A stretch of 64,000 nt of DNA from a bacterium (GTDB lineage Bacteria; 4484-113; JAGGVC01). The position numbers and the translations under genes were made by a program. Location: contig JABRWB010000031.1 of assembly GCA_039961635.1 (NCBI GenBank), forward strand, positions 26,064 through 90,063. The letters run 5' to 3'. Of the stretch, positions 43,772-53,616 are shown piece by piece; within the stretch, counting starts at the first letter, position 1, and every line of letters starts with the position of its first letter. The notes below the pieces were generated by a model, which worked only from the letters and a program-made list of their open reading frames with translations, ran no database searches and was not told the origin of the DNA.

Positions 43772-45127
43772 ATGCCATACATAGCCAATACCGACGCTCA
43801 ACGCGCAGAGATGCTTGCGGCAATCGGCGTCGGCTCGTTCGAGGAATTGCTCGACGGCGTGCCGCGGGCGACGCGCGCGGATCGGTTCAATTTGCCCGAT
43901 GGGCTTGCCGAGCAGGACGTGATGAAGCGCGTCCGCAGGCTCGCCGGAAAAAACGCGGTTTTCGCGCCGGGCAGAATGTACGCCGGGGCGGGAATTTACA
44001 ACCACTATATCCCGCCGGTCGTTGCCCAGTTGGCGGCGCGCAGCGAGTTCGTGACCGCTTATACGCCATACCAGCCGGAAGTCAGCCAGGGACTGCTCCA
44101 GACGATTTTCGAATACCAAACCTACATTTGCGAGCTGACCGGCCTGGATATATCGAACGCTTCCACATACGACGGAGCGGTAGGATGCGCGGACGCGGTA
44201 AACATCGCGCGCGCGGCCACCAAGCGCGGAGCTGCGATCATATCGCCGAATATTCACCCGCACTCGATTGACGTGGTTCGCACTTACAACATCGGCTGGA
44301 AGATGGAAATTGGCAAGCTTCCGTATTCAAATTCGTTTGAAATCGACTTGAAAACGCTGGATACGAGGCTTGCGAAGAAAGACGTCGCCTGCGTCGTCGT
44401 ACAAATGCCCAATTTCTACGGATACTTCGAAACCGGTCTTTCGAAACTCGGCGAAATATGCAAGAAACACGGAACGCTTTTGGCGGTCGGCTGGTATCCG
44501 TTCTGCGCGCCATTCGTTGCAAGGCCCGGCGACATCGGCGCGGACATCGCCTTCGGAGAGGGCCAGCCCTTGGGGATCCCGATGGGATTCGGCGGCCCGG
44601 CCTTGGGATTTCTAGCCTGCCGCAGCGATCTTGTGCGGTTCCTCCCCGGAAGGCTTATCGGCAAAACCGAGGACGCAAACGGCAAAACCGCATATGTAAT
44701 GACGCTTCAGGCGCGCGAGCAGCATATCCGCCGCGACAAAGCGACATCCAGCATTTGCACAAACCAGGCGCTGATGGCACTGACTTCGACCATTTACTTG
44801 TCATCGCTTGGCAAGCAGGGATTCCGCGAAGTCGGCGAGCTGGAAAGCGCCGCCGCGAAGTACCTAGAAAAGGAACTCACCAAAATCCGCGGCGTGGACA
44901 ACGCCTTCCCCGGCGCGCCGTTCTTCAACGAATTCACGATAGACATCACCGAAACCGATTCCCAGGCCTTATTCAACCGGCTTGTTGAGCGTGATTTCCT
45001 TCCCGGCGTGCCGCTCGCGAATTTCGGCGGAGATTGGAACCGATGGTTGATTGCGGCCACCGAGCAGCATACGAAGGAAGACATAGACGAGTTTGTCCGC
45101 GCCTTCGCCGAGGAGGTGTCGAAATGA
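43772..45127 (+). CDS. gcvPA: Glycine dehydrogenase (decarboxylating) subunit 1
   Basis: 451 aa, N-terminal half-protein of the split P-protein of the glycine cleavage system. YIANTDAQRAEMLAAIGV starts the domain; MYAGAGIYNHYIPP, TPYQPEVSQGLLQ and TNQALMAL are typical. With GcvPB it decarboxylates glycine and passes aminomethyl to lipoyl-GcvH. GGAGGAAAG precedes the ATG. gcvH and gcvT are not in the window. Confidence 0.96.
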   Translation: MPYIANTDAQRAEMLAAIGVGSFEELLDGVPRATRADRFNLPDGLAEQDVMKRVRRLAGKNAVFAPGRMYAGAGIYNHYIPPVVAQLAARSEFVTAYTPYQPEVSQGLLQTIFEYQTYICELTGLDISNASTYDGAVGCADAVNIARAATKRGAAIISPNIHPHSIDVVRTYNIGWKMEIGKLPYSNSFEIDLKTLDTRLAKKDVACVVVQMPNFYGYFETGLSKLGEICKKHGTLLAVGWYPFCAPFVARPGDIGADIAFGEGQPLGIPMGFGGPALGFLACRSDLVRFLPGRLIGKTEDANGKTAYVMTLQAREQHIRRDKATSSICTNQALMALTSTIYLSSLGKQGFREVGELESAAAKYLEKELTKIRGVDNAFPGAPFFNEFTIDITETDSQALFNRLVERDFLPGVPLANFGGDWNRWLIAATEQHTKEDIDEFVRAFAEEVSK

Positions 45128-46641
45128 CGCATGTAAAGGACAGGCTCATCTTCGAGGAATCGGTTGCGGGACGCAGGGGCGTAAAATTCCCGAAAAACGA
45201 ATTCGGCGCTTCTTTCGCCGCGCCCGAGGCACTAGCACCCGCCGCACATCCATTCCTTCCCGAAGTGAGCGAGCTTGACGTTGTGAGGCATTACACTCGG
45301 CTATCGCAGCGCACTTTCGGCGTGGACACCGGATTTTATCCTCTCGGAAGCTGCACGATGAAATACAACCCTCGGCTGACCGACGCGGCGGCCGCGCTTG
45401 CGGGATTGGCGTTTATCCATCCTTCGCAGCCGCCCGAAACCGTGCCGGGCGCGATTGAAATGCTTGCGGAGCTGTCCGAGTGGCTCTGCGAAGTTACGGG
45501 AATGGACGAGTATGCGCTTCAGCCCGCGGCGGGAGCGCAGGGTGAATTTTCGGGAATGCTGGTTTTCCGGAAGTATTTCGACCACATCGGCGAACCGGGA
45601 CGCAACATCATGATCGTCCCGGACAGCGCACACGGAACGAATCCGGCGAGCGCGAACGTTGCCGGATTCAAGGTTGTGGAAATAAAAAGCGACGAGCGCG
45701 GTTTGACCGATCCCGCGGCGGTGAAAGTTGTAATCGAGAAATTCGGCGCCGAATCAATCGCCGGAATAATGCTTACGAATCCGAACACGCTCGGGCTGTT
45801 CGAAACACACATTCTGGAAATAGCGAATCTCCTTCATGGCGCGGGTGCGCTTCTTTATTACGACGGCGCGAACCTGAACGCGCTTCTTGGAATCGTCCGG
45901 CCGGGCGATACCGGCTTCGACCTGATGCATCTGAATACTCATAAGAGTTTCTCCACTCCTCACGGCGGAGGCGGGCCGGGAGCGGGACCGATCGGCGTAA
46001 AGGCAAAACTCGCGCCGTTCCTTCCCGGGGCGCTGTTTAAACGCGTCGGCGATGAATTCAATGTCGTTTATCCTGAGCATTCAATCGGCCGCGTCAAGTC
46101 CTGGTGGGGAAATTTCCTGGTGCTCGTCCGCGCGTACGCGTACCTGATTCATCACGGCGCGCCGGGCCTGAAACGGATCTCCGAAAACGCTATCATCAAC
46201 GCGAATTACGTCCAGTCGCGCCTTAAGGGTTACTACGATATCCCGTATTTCGCGCATTGCATGCACGAGTTCGTCGCGTCCGCCGAGACGCTGAAGCGCG
46301 ACTTCAACGTTTCTGCGAAGGATATAGACAAAAAGCTGCTTGAAGAGGGCTTCCACGCGCCGACGACATACTTCCCGCTCATCGTCCACGAAGCGTTGAT
46401 GATCGAGCCTACCGAGACCGAGAGCAAGGAGACGCTGGACGCGTTCTGCGACACGATGATCGGATTCATCGCGCGGATAAAAGAGAACGCGGACGAATTC
46501 CGCAAGCTTAATCCGCTGAAACTTCAAATCGTCCATCCGGACGAAACCAAAGCCGCCAGGCAGCTTGTTCCGCGTTGGTTTCCGGTGGGAACAGAGCCAT
46601 CGGCGGACAAAGCCGAATCGAAAAAAACAACCGAAGCTTAG
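45124..46641 (+). CDS. gcvPB: Glycine dehydrogenase (decarboxylating) subunit 2
   Basis: 505 aa, PLP-carrying half of the split P-protein. FYPLGSCTMKYNP and the PLP lysine in LNTHKSFSTPHGGGGPG are diagnostic. ATG 45124 overlaps the gcvPA stop (ATGA) after GAGGAGG; the open frame extending further upstream lies inside gcvPA and is not homologous. Convergent with the protease gene, only 10 bp apart. Confidence 0.97.
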   Translation: MTHVKDRLIFEESVAGRRGVKFPKNEFGASFAAPEALAPAAHPFLPEVSELDVVRHYTRLSQRTFGVDTGFYPLGSCTMKYNPRLTDAAAALAGLAFIHPSQPPETVPGAIEMLAELSEWLCEVTGMDEYALQPAAGAQGEFSGMLVFRKYFDHIGEPGRNIMIVPDSAHGTNPASANVAGFKVVEIKSDERGLTDPAAVKVVIEKFGAESIAGIMLTNPNTLGLFETHILEIANLLHGAGALLYYDGANLNALLGIVRPGDTGFDLMHLNTHKSFSTPHGGGGPGAGPIGVKAKLAPFLPGALFKRVGDEFNVVYPEHSIGRVKSWWGNFLVLVRAYAYLIHHGAPGLKRISENAIINANYVQSRLKGYYDIPYFAHCMHEFVASAETLKRDFNVSAKDIDKKLLEEGFHAPTTYFPLIVHEALMIEPTETESKETLDAFCDTMIGFIARIKENADEFRKLNPLKLQIVHPDETKAARQLVPRWFPVGTEPSADKAESKKTTEA

Positions 46642-46651
46642 CCGACGGCAG

Positions 46652-49600
46652 CTAAAGTTTGCTCGCGAAGTTGTAACCGACAGCCAGCGCGTCGCGCTCA
46701 TCCACCACGCCGTTGCGGTCTGAATCCAGATATGCAAGCCATTCCGGCGACTCCGGAGTTTCGCCGATGTGCAGACGCAGAAAGTCCAGATCCGCCGCGG
46801 TGACGAACCTGTCCGCATTGAAGTCGCCGCGCAGCCTTTCCACAAAAAACACAAGCGTCGCCTGCTCTTGAGTCGTCGGGGTGCGAGCGGTCGCAACCAG
46901 CGTGAACTTGCCGTTGCCCGGAAACTGAACGAGGTCAAGGCCGAAGCTGATTTCGTCCGGCGTCGTATCCTCCGGAATCGGGATGCCCGGAGCCTCCAGA
47001 ATGTCGAATTCCACGCTCGTAGCGAACGGCTGCGGAGTGAGCGTAAATGTCGCATCCGAAGTGATCAACGCCATTTGAGGGGGAGAAGTAAAGGCGAATC
47101 CCGATATCGCGCCGACGGTGAAAGAATTGGCGGACACATCGGAAAGTGTTCCCACCGCCACGGTGATTGGACCCGATACCGCCCCTTCGGGAACCGTTGT
47201 GTTTATCTGCGTGTCAGACCAATCGAGCGGATCGACCACCGCTTCGACCAATCCGGATTCGCCGGTAAAATAAACGTAGCTTTTGTGCCAGGGCGCGGGC
47301 AGTCCGCTTCCTCCGACGTAATCGCCGAATCCGGTGCCGGTAATCGTCACCGGAAGGCCGATTGCTCCCGAAGACGGAGCAAAATCGCCCAGTTCAATCG
47401 GAGTGTTGTGTACGTAAGCCGTGACGTGATTCGAGCCCTCGCTTGCATATCCCATAACGCCCATTTCGTCGTACGCCTTAATCCAAACCGCGTGCGGGCC
47501 GTCGGGAACCGCGGTAGTGTCCCAACCCCATTCAAACGGGGGCTCGGTCAGCGAAAGCAGAACCAAATCATCCACGACGAAATCCACCCGCCGAAGTGAA
47601 TCCAAATCGTCCGTAACCGTTCCTGCGACAAGTTTCGTGCCGAATACGACTTCATTCGTTTCGGGCGAGGTCATATTCACTACAGGAGGCAAGGACGGCT
47701 CGGTTACGACAACATCGTCTATATACACTCCGCCCGCACCGGCGCTCGTTCCGTTGTGATAAAGCCAGAACTCGATTCGAGCAGTTTGGTTGACGGAACG
47801 CGAAAGCGATATGGAAAACGGCTGCAAGTTCGGCCATTCGGCGTTTCTGCCTGCTTGATATCCGATAAGATCGTCCGTTCCCCCGTCGTCCACCAATCTT
47901 ACGAGCAGATAGTCGTTTGCTGCCAGATCGAATGCGCTGCGAAAATACAAAGCGGGCTGACTTAGCCCGCGCAAATCGAAGTTCGGCGTAAGCAGCGCGT
48001 CTACGTCGTCCGGGTAATAGCCAGCCCCTCCTGACTTCGCGGGGTCTCCCAGAAACAGCATCACATCTTCGGTGCCTATTTCCTGCCACTGACCGGCGCC
48101 GGAATAATCGAGCGAAATCCAGTTGTCCGAATTTGGAGGATCCTGGAAATTGGTCAGATAGGGAGTATCAACCGATGGTAGGGAAAATATCAGTTCCAGC
48201 CTGTCATAACCATGAAGGTTCTTGTCGTCCAGCACTTCCGCGGTGAAAGTGTGCGGGCCCGGAAGCATCGTAACCGGATCGATTGTCAGCTCCCACGGAG
48301 CGGAGTTGTCCCAGCCCATATGCTCGCCGTCCATGTACCAATGGACTCCCGCGAGGCCGTTTGCCGCCTGCGGATTTACGACAAGCGTAAACTGCGTTGA
48401 TACCGAATCGCCGTCGTTGTGGCTTGTGAAATCAACCGTCGGAAAGTCCGCAACCGTTTGCCCGATTGCGTTGTTCACGTTCAACCTGTACAGCTTTACC
48501 GCACCCTGCCATGAGCCTTGGTTCAACACGTCGTCGCCAAGCCCCTCGAGCAGCCCCCTTACTTCGTTCGGAGTTAGCGCGGGATTGGATTCGCGCAATA
48601 CCGCAGCTGCTCCTGCGACGTGCGGGGAAGCCATGCTTGTACCCTGCATATTTCCGTAAGAGCTGAAACCGTTGCGAATGGTGGAGTAAATCTGATTGCT
48701 TCCGCTGCCGCTCCCTCCCGGCGCAGCGATGTCCACAGTTTTGCCATAATTCGAATAGCCGGTTTTTCCGTCGGATGTATTCGTGGCGCCGACGCTGATA
48801 ACCTCCGGAAGTGCGCCCGGATAACTCGGACGCCACGTGCTCTCGTTGCCGGCCGCAGCCACCAATACGATTCCCGCGTCCCAGGCGTTCCGGCACGCTT
48901 CCGCCGATGTGCGATCCGCGTAGGACGAGCCGATGCTCATATTGATTACATCGGCACCGAGCTGCTCCGCGAGCGCGATTCCCGCCGCGGTAGTTCCGCT
49001 TGCCGCCCAGCCCTGCGAGTTCAGAACCTTGACCGGGATGAGCGTGCATTCCCAGCCGACTCCGATGACGCCCTTCGCGTTGTTTCCGCGCGCGCCGACG
49101 GTTCCCGATACATGAGTTCCGTGGCCGTGTTGATCTTCCGGAAGCTCGTCCTCGTTAACAAGATCAAGGTTGACGCCGGGAAACGACTGCCATGCAAGAT
49201 CCTCATGCGTCTGCCTGATTCCGCTGTCGATAACCGCGACGGAAACTCCGTTTCCTGTCGCCGTATCCCAGGCCAAATCCGCGTCGATTTTGTTAATCGC
49301 CCAAAGCGTGCCGTCAACCCATTTGGGATCGTCCGGCGAAAACTGCGCGCGGAAAATTTGGTTGTACTGGATATATCTGACCGAATGCGGGAACAGAGTT
49401 TTGATTTTCCGCGCGGCGTCTCGCGCGTCCAAGCCCGGCGGCAGTCTGTAAGTGCAAAAATTCAGCTTGCCGACATATGCTTCTTGATTGGCAAGGACGG
49501 TCAATCCCAGTTTCGAGGCAATATGTCTTGCAAGCGCGGCAACGTCCGCATTTTTGTAAAGCCTGATGTTGGCGGATGGAGGAATAACGAAAACTCCCAG

Positions 49601-49867
49601 GTTTGGTCCGCCTCCCGGAACTTGACTCCAAACGCCGGCATTTGCGGAATCCTCGAATCCGACGATTATTTCGTTGGGAATGTAATCAACTCCGGGCACC
49701 ATTCCCGCGGGAGCTTGGAGCCATACTCCGTCAAAGACGGAAATCGCGGCCGCCGATCTTGACGCCGGCGCGTCCACGTCGCCGCTGAACGGCCGGTTCA
49801 TGCCGGTTTTGCATCCTTGGGCAAGACCGGCCAGCACAAGCATCAACAATAAAAAGATTCGCTTCAA
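46652..49867 (-). CDS. Subtilisin-like (S8) serine protease lipoprotein with C-terminal dockerin
   Basis: 1071 aa. A signal peptide ends in LAQGC, a plausible lipobox, so the protein may be lipid-anchored. An inhibitor-like propeptide (YIPNEIIVGF, about 60-170) precedes the S8 domain with a complete triad: Asp in AVIDSGIRQTHEDL, His in HGHGTHVSGTVGA, Ser in GTSMASPHVAGAA. Beyond about residue 480 come several Ig-like and a jelly-roll-like module, an IPT-like segment (SSGAIGLPVTITGTGF), and a terminal dockerin with two Ca-binding repeats (DFNADRFVTAADLDF and DSDRNGVVDERDAL). TTG 49867 is preferred because GGAG lies six bases upstream and KRIFLLL follows; the frame is open nine codons further. 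Confidence 0.9.
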   Translation of the reverse strand: MKRIFLLLMLVLAGLAQGCKTGMNRPFSGDVDAPASRSAAAISVFDGVWLQAPAGMVPGVDYIPNEIIVGFEDSANAGVWSQVPGGGPNLGVFVIPPSANIRLYKNADVAALARHIASKLGLTVLANQEAYVGKLNFCTYRLPPGLDARDAARKIKTLFPHSVRYIQYNQIFRAQFSPDDPKWVDGTLWAINKIDADLAWDTATGNGVSVAVIDSGIRQTHEDLAWQSFPGVNLDLVNEDELPEDQHGHGTHVSGTVGARGNNAKGVIGVGWECTLIPVKVLNSQGWAASGTTAAGIALAEQLGADVINMSIGSSYADRTSAEACRNAWDAGIVLVAAAGNESTWRPSYPGALPEVISVGATNTSDGKTGYSNYGKTVDIAAPGGSGSGSNQIYSTIRNGFSSYGNMQGTSMASPHVAGAAAVLRESNPALTPNEVRGLLEGLGDDVLNQGSWQGAVKLYRLNVNNAIGQTVADFPTVDFTSHNDGDSVSTQFTLVVNPQAANGLAGVHWYMDGEHMGWDNSAPWELTIDPVTMLPGPHTFTAEVLDDKNLHGYDRLELIFSLPSVDTPYLTNFQDPPNSDNWISLDYSGAGQWQEIGTEDVMLFLGDPAKSGGAGYYPDDVDALLTPNFDLRGLSQPALYFRSAFDLAANDYLLVRLVDDGGTDDLIGYQAGRNAEWPNLQPFSISLSRSVNQTARIEFWLYHNGTSAGAGGVYIDDVVVTEPSLPPVVNMTSPETNEVVFGTKLVAGTVTDDLDSLRRVDFVVDDLVLLSLTEPPFEWGWDTTAVPDGPHAVWIKAYDEMGVMGYASEGSNHVTAYVHNTPIELGDFAPSSGAIGLPVTITGTGFGDYVGGSGLPAPWHKSYVYFTGESGLVEAVVDPLDWSDTQINTTVPEGAVSGPITVAVGTLSDVSANSFTVGAISGFAFTSPPQMALITSDATFTLTPQPFATSVEFDILEAPGIPIPEDTTPDEISFGLDLVQFPGNGKFTLVATARTPTTQEQATLVFFVERLRGDFNADRFVTAADLDFLRLHIGETPESPEWLAYLDSDRNGVVDERDALAVGYNFASKL

Positions 49868-49986
49868 ACACTTCTCCGGGTTGATTAAAAGCAAAAAAAA
49901 CGCCCCGTCGCACCAAGTTTACCCCAGCCGGGCGCGAAACACCGAGCCGCTATTGAAAAAATCAACATTTCTGCACCGGCTTTGAG

Positions 49987-51225
49987 CTAATCCTGGGCCG
50001 ACCGCGCCGAAGTGGAAAAGTATTTGACTTCAGCCCCGGCCTCCAGCTCGTGTTCGCCCGGCTGCAGCCTGATAATCGAATTAGCCCGCATAATTTGGGA
50101 CAGGTTCGCGTTTTCGTTCCCATGGGCGGGTCTCAAGGATGCCAAGCCCGTATCGTTTAGTTCAAGCGTTGCGCGTATTAGAATTTCGGATTCCGAACTC
50201 GCGCTCAGCGGCCTGTCCAGCTTCCCAGTCCTGTCGCGTTCGTAAAACCGTCTCGCCCCCATGGCCTTTTGAATCGCGGGAAATACTATGCAATCCAATC
50301 CAAGCAAAACCCGCTCGGGCGGGCCGGAAAGTGAAAATAACGGTTTTCCGTCCAGCAGCGCGAAATGGAAGCCCACGGGCGGACATACGTCCAGCCCGGC
50401 GGCGATATGCTCGATTCTCGATTTAATCAAATCGGACTCGAAAAATTGCGGGTCAGCCGCAAGATTTCCGCAAATCAGAAGCATGTCCACCTGGTTGATC
50501 GCCCTTGCTGCGATATTGGCCAACTGCTCTCGGCCGGCAAGCACTTCGCCCGTCAACATGTGCGGCAAATGCAGCTCCGACAACCTAGCGGCGACCATCC
50601 GTCCGTAGGCGTCGCGCAACTGGCCGGGCTTGAGTTTTTGGGAGTCGAACGGAACAAGCTCCCTGCCCGCCACAACCACACCGATTGTGGGAGCCCGAAC
50701 AACCGCCACCTCGTTTTTCCCCAGAGCGGCAAGCATTCCCACCCTCGCAGGATTAATAAAATCCCCGCGGGACAACACTTTCGCCTTGGCCTTCGCGATG
50801 GCACCTTCGTGCTCCATCCCGAAACCTTGATTCACGGATGCGACAAATTTCGCCCTTTCCTCCGCTTCGGAAACAAGCCGCATCGGGACAACCGAATCCG
50901 CCCCTGAAGGAACTTGAGCTCCGGCCTCGACGAAGCTCGTTTGGCCCGGCTCCAGCTTTTTATGGTGCTGCTGGCCCGCGACAATGCGCTCGATTACCTC
51001 GAGAATTACCGGAGTTTCAGGCGCCGCACCCGCAAGTTCTGAACTATTTACGGCATATCCTGGAATCTGGGCCATCGGAAAAGAAGGTATATTTTCCCCG
51101 CTGACCAAGTCCGCGCCGAGATACCGCCATATACACCATTTCAGCGGCATCATTTCAGCAGGCATCACACGCACATTTGCGAGCACCGTTGAAAGCACCG
51201 CATCCAGTTTTCCGTTCTCAAGCAC
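49987..51225 (-). CDS. MoeA-like protein with substituted active site
   Basis: 412 aa, the four-domain plan of molybdopterin molybdenumtransferase (MoeA). The motifs are recognisable but altered: the SAMDGYAV loop reads MAQIPGYAV (catalytic Asp replaced by Pro), GTGDEL reads VAGREL, GQIRDSN reads GQLRDAYG, GGVSVG reads ICGNLAAD, and PGxPxS reads LSGPPERV. Loss of the first two acidic residues makes normal Mo insertion doubtful. I see no other moa or mob gene here. GTG 51225 fits a leaderless start seven bases after the TAAAAT element; the ATG at 51234 would lie at or before the predicted start of transcription. Confidence 0.75.
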   Translation of the reverse strand: MLENGKLDAVLSTVLANVRVMPAEMMPLKWCIWRYLGADLVSGENIPSFPMAQIPGYAVNSSELAGAAPETPVILEVIERIVAGQQHHKKLEPGQTSFVEAGAQVPSGADSVVPMRLVSEAEERAKFVASVNQGFGMEHEGAIAKAKAKVLSRGDFINPARVGMLAALGKNEVAVVRAPTIGVVVAGRELVPFDSQKLKPGQLRDAYGRMVAARLSELHLPHMLTGEVLAGREQLANIAARAINQVDMLLICGNLAADPQFFESDLIKSRIEHIAAGLDVCPPVGFHFALLDGKPLFSLSGPPERVLLGLDCIVFPAIQKAMGARRFYERDRTGKLDRPLSASSESEILIRATLELNDTGLASLRPAHGNENANLSQIMRANSIIRLQPGEHELEAGAEVKYFSTSARSAQD

Positions 51226-51232
51226 GGGGCGC

Positions 51233-51238
51233 ATTTTA
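51233..51238 (-). promoter_or_regulatory. -10 element of the moeA-like gene
   Basis: Minus-strand TAAAAT (51233-51238), overlapping TATAAA (51235-51240). It lies seven bases from GTG 51225. No strong -35 is visible, and no SD precedes either possible start. Confidence 0.4.
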
Positions 51239-51331
51239 TAGCACCTAATTCGCGTGCAGGGAAAGGCGACTCAATCCGGCGCAAATCCTGGGAAGGCCGG
51301 ATTTTTGCTCGGAAGGAAGGTGGAAAACGAG

Positions 51332-52348
51332 CTAAACTGGCTCAACAACAGGCATTTCCACCAAGCTTATCACTTCCTCGACTATTTTGTCCGGATCAAC
51401 CCCTTCCGCTTCAGCCTCGAAATTAAGTATCAGCCTGTGCCGAAGCGCAGCCGGCGCGCATTTCCGGATGTCTTCCGAGGCTACGTTATACCGTTTTGCC
51501 AGAAGAGCGCGCACTTTACCGCCCAAAATGAGCGCTTGGACGCCGCGCGGACTCGGCCCGTATTTTACGTACCGCTTCACGAGAGGCGCGGCGGCGTCGT
51601 TGTCGGGATGCGAGGCGAGAACATAGCGTATCGCCAGCCTTTTGACGTGCTCCGCGATCGGAACCCGTCTCACCAAATTCCGCATTTCGACTATCCGCGC
51701 GCCGTCAATCACCTGCGACAGGGATGCCGCTAAGTCACCCGTAGTCAAGTTCATTATTTTCAGCAGCTCGTCCTCGTCCGGAAACGGCACCATAAGTTTG
51801 AACATAAAACGATCAAGCTGCGCCTCGGGAAGCGGATAGGTTCCCTCCATTTCAAGCGGATTCTCCGTGGCCAACACCATGAACGGCTGTTTGAGCTGGC
51901 GTGTTTCGCCCATTACCGTCACGCTCTGCTCTTGCATCGCTTCCAGCATCGCGCTTTGCGTTTTCGGGGTCGCCCGGTTTATTTCGTCCGCAAGAATTAT
52001 ATTCGCGAAAACGGGGCCGGGCATGAACCTTCGGGTCTTTCCCTCCGGACTTTCCTCGATAATGTGTGTGCCCGTGATATCCGAAGGCATCAGGTCTGGA
52101 GTGAATTGAATGCGGGAAAACTCACACGCCAACACTTGAGCCAACGTGCGGACGAGCATCGTTTTACCCAAACCCGGAACCCCTTCCAGCAGTGCGTTCC
52201 CTCCCGCGAACAGCGTGATTAACACTCCGTCAACAACTTCATCCATTCCCACAATCGCGCGATGAACAGCGTCGCGAACGCGCTCATAGTCAGCCGCAAA
52301 TCCGTCCACCTGGCCGCGTACCGTTTCGTCTAATGCGTGTTCAGGCAT
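51332..52348 (-). CDS. MoxR family AAA+ ATPase
   Basis: 338 aa. MoxR ATPases act as chaperones that activate or insert cofactors into partner proteins, often a VWA-domain protein. Walker A GVPGLGKT, Walker B IILADEINR, sensor motif LATENPLEMEGTYPLPEAQLDRF (in part) and the C-terminal lid are complete. ATG 52348 has GGAG five bases upstream; an in-frame extension upstream lacks family similarity. The usual DUF58 and VWA neighbours are missing; instead a MoeA-like gene follows about 100 bp downstream, both on the minus strand. Confidence 0.92.
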   Translation of the reverse strand: MPEHALDETVRGQVDGFAADYERVRDAVHRAIVGMDEVVDGVLITLFAGGNALLEGVPGLGKTMLVRTLAQVLACEFSRIQFTPDLMPSDITGTHIIEESPEGKTRRFMPGPVFANIILADEINRATPKTQSAMLEAMQEQSVTVMGETRQLKQPFMVLATENPLEMEGTYPLPEAQLDRFMFKLMVPFPDEDELLKIMNLTTGDLAASLSQVIDGARIVEMRNLVRRVPIAEHVKRLAIRYVLASHPDNDAAAPLVKRYVKYGPSPRGVQALILGGKVRALLAKRYNVASEDIRKCAPAALRHRLILNFEAEAEGVDPDKIVEEVISLVEMPVVEPV

Positions 52349-52469
52349 GTTCGCTCCAAATGCGGCCCATTTAGGCGCATCGTCCTCAATTCTAACAGAT
52401 GGAGCGATAGGAGCACTGCGAATGCCGCCGTCATGCAGTGGTTGCCATGTCAAACCGGTCGTTTGCGAT

Positions 52470-53600
52470 TTACATTCGCGCGCCGCCGGGCGGAACACCC
52501 GGTCCAACCGGTTCTTTTGGCGGAAAAAGACCGGGCGGAAAAACCACTACGGTTTGAGCCACGAATCCAACGGATGGCTCCATAAATCCATACAGCAGCA
52601 CCAGCGATGATTCCGTGATTATGGAAGGCGGCAAAGGCATGCCGTCCGGGGAAAGAATGCTCGTTCTGAAATCGATTAAAACCAAAAATTCCGCCGTTTC
52701 AGGTTCAAGCGGCTTGACGAGCAGACGGCCGGGTCTCACTTCCCTGACGATTGCAAAGGCGGAAACAATTTCCGCAACCGGCTGATCGGCCGCGCCGAGC
52801 GCGGGCGCGGTGTCTTCAATCGCATTTTTATCCGTGTCTATTCCGACGATGTCCGAAGCGTTGAATACGCCGTCGTCGTTTGTATCCAGCACGGTGCGAG
52901 CGGTTCTGAAGTTGAGCGCGTGGCGCTTTCGCCGCGTTCCCTCCGGCCCTGAAAACTCGTAGGATAGTCCGACCACCCGGCCGCGAACAGCATCTTCGCT
53001 CTCTCCTTCGAAAAGGTAAAACTCCGGCCGAACCGGCGCGATGGAAACCGAAATCCGCGAAACCTTGCCGGGAAGAAAGCTGACGGGAATCTTGAACGAC
53101 AATGTGTCGCCGGTTTTCAAATCCCCGTCGAGATCCTCGGCCACCTTTGCGTCCAAAACAAGCTGCAAATTCGGTACGGCCGGCAACCCAGAATAAAAGA
53201 ATTCACCCAGATTGTCAGGGTACTTGGCATCGCCGATATTGTCCTCGTCGTCGATTATGCGCGTTACGAGATTGCTGATCGGATTCATTCCCGGTTCGGT
53301 GATTTGCACGGGGATTCGGTCGAGGGGCAGGAGCGTATACCCGAATACGGATACCTTGCCTTCAAGCGCCGCGGTTCCGACATCCGCGTTGGCCGGCAAT
53401 TGTGGTTCTATCACCGCCTTGGCGAACTCGGCGAAGTCGCGCGGATATTCAGGAGGCGGCTCCAAACCGCCGGGAGCATCCGGGCCGTCAAATCCGCCGT
53501 CGGATATGTACGCCCTGCCTCCTCCGCCGCTGCAGGCGAAAAGCGCCAGAAGTCCCAGAATTAAAACTGCCAGGCCGAGATTGCGGAACAGGAACGCCAT
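52470..53600 (-). CDS. Lipoprotein with an EF-hand/dockerin-like loop, function unknown
   Basis: 376 aa. Lipobox LFAC, then a Gly run (CSGGGG) as in the 922-aa lipoprotein across the regulatory gap, and a Pro/Gly-rich linker. The middle is beta-rich. DTNDDGVFNASDI near residue 245 is a Ca-binding EF-hand or dockerin-type loop, not repeated. The last 100 residues resemble one DUF5666-like module (GRLLVKPLEPETAEFLVLIDF) ending in a Pro/Gly tail. ATG 53600 with AGGTG upstream, 16 bp after the MocR gene, suggests one operon. No function recognised. Confidence 0.65.
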   Translation of the reverse strand: MAFLFRNLGLAVLILGLLALFACSGGGGRAYISDGGFDGPDAPGGLEPPPEYPRDFAEFAKAVIEPQLPANADVGTAALEGKVSVFGYTLLPLDRIPVQITEPGMNPISNLVTRIIDDEDNIGDAKYPDNLGEFFYSGLPAVPNLQLVLDAKVAEDLDGDLKTGDTLSFKIPVSFLPGKVSRISVSIAPVRPEFYLFEGESEDAVRGRVVGLSYEFSGPEGTRRKRHALNFRTARTVLDTNDDGVFNASDIVGIDTDKNAIEDTAPALGAADQPVAEIVSAFAIVREVRPGRLLVKPLEPETAEFLVLIDFRTSILSPDGMPLPPSIITESSLVLLYGFMEPSVGFVAQTVVVFPPGLFPPKEPVGPGVPPGGARM

Positions 53601-53616
53601 CAACACCTACCCCAGT

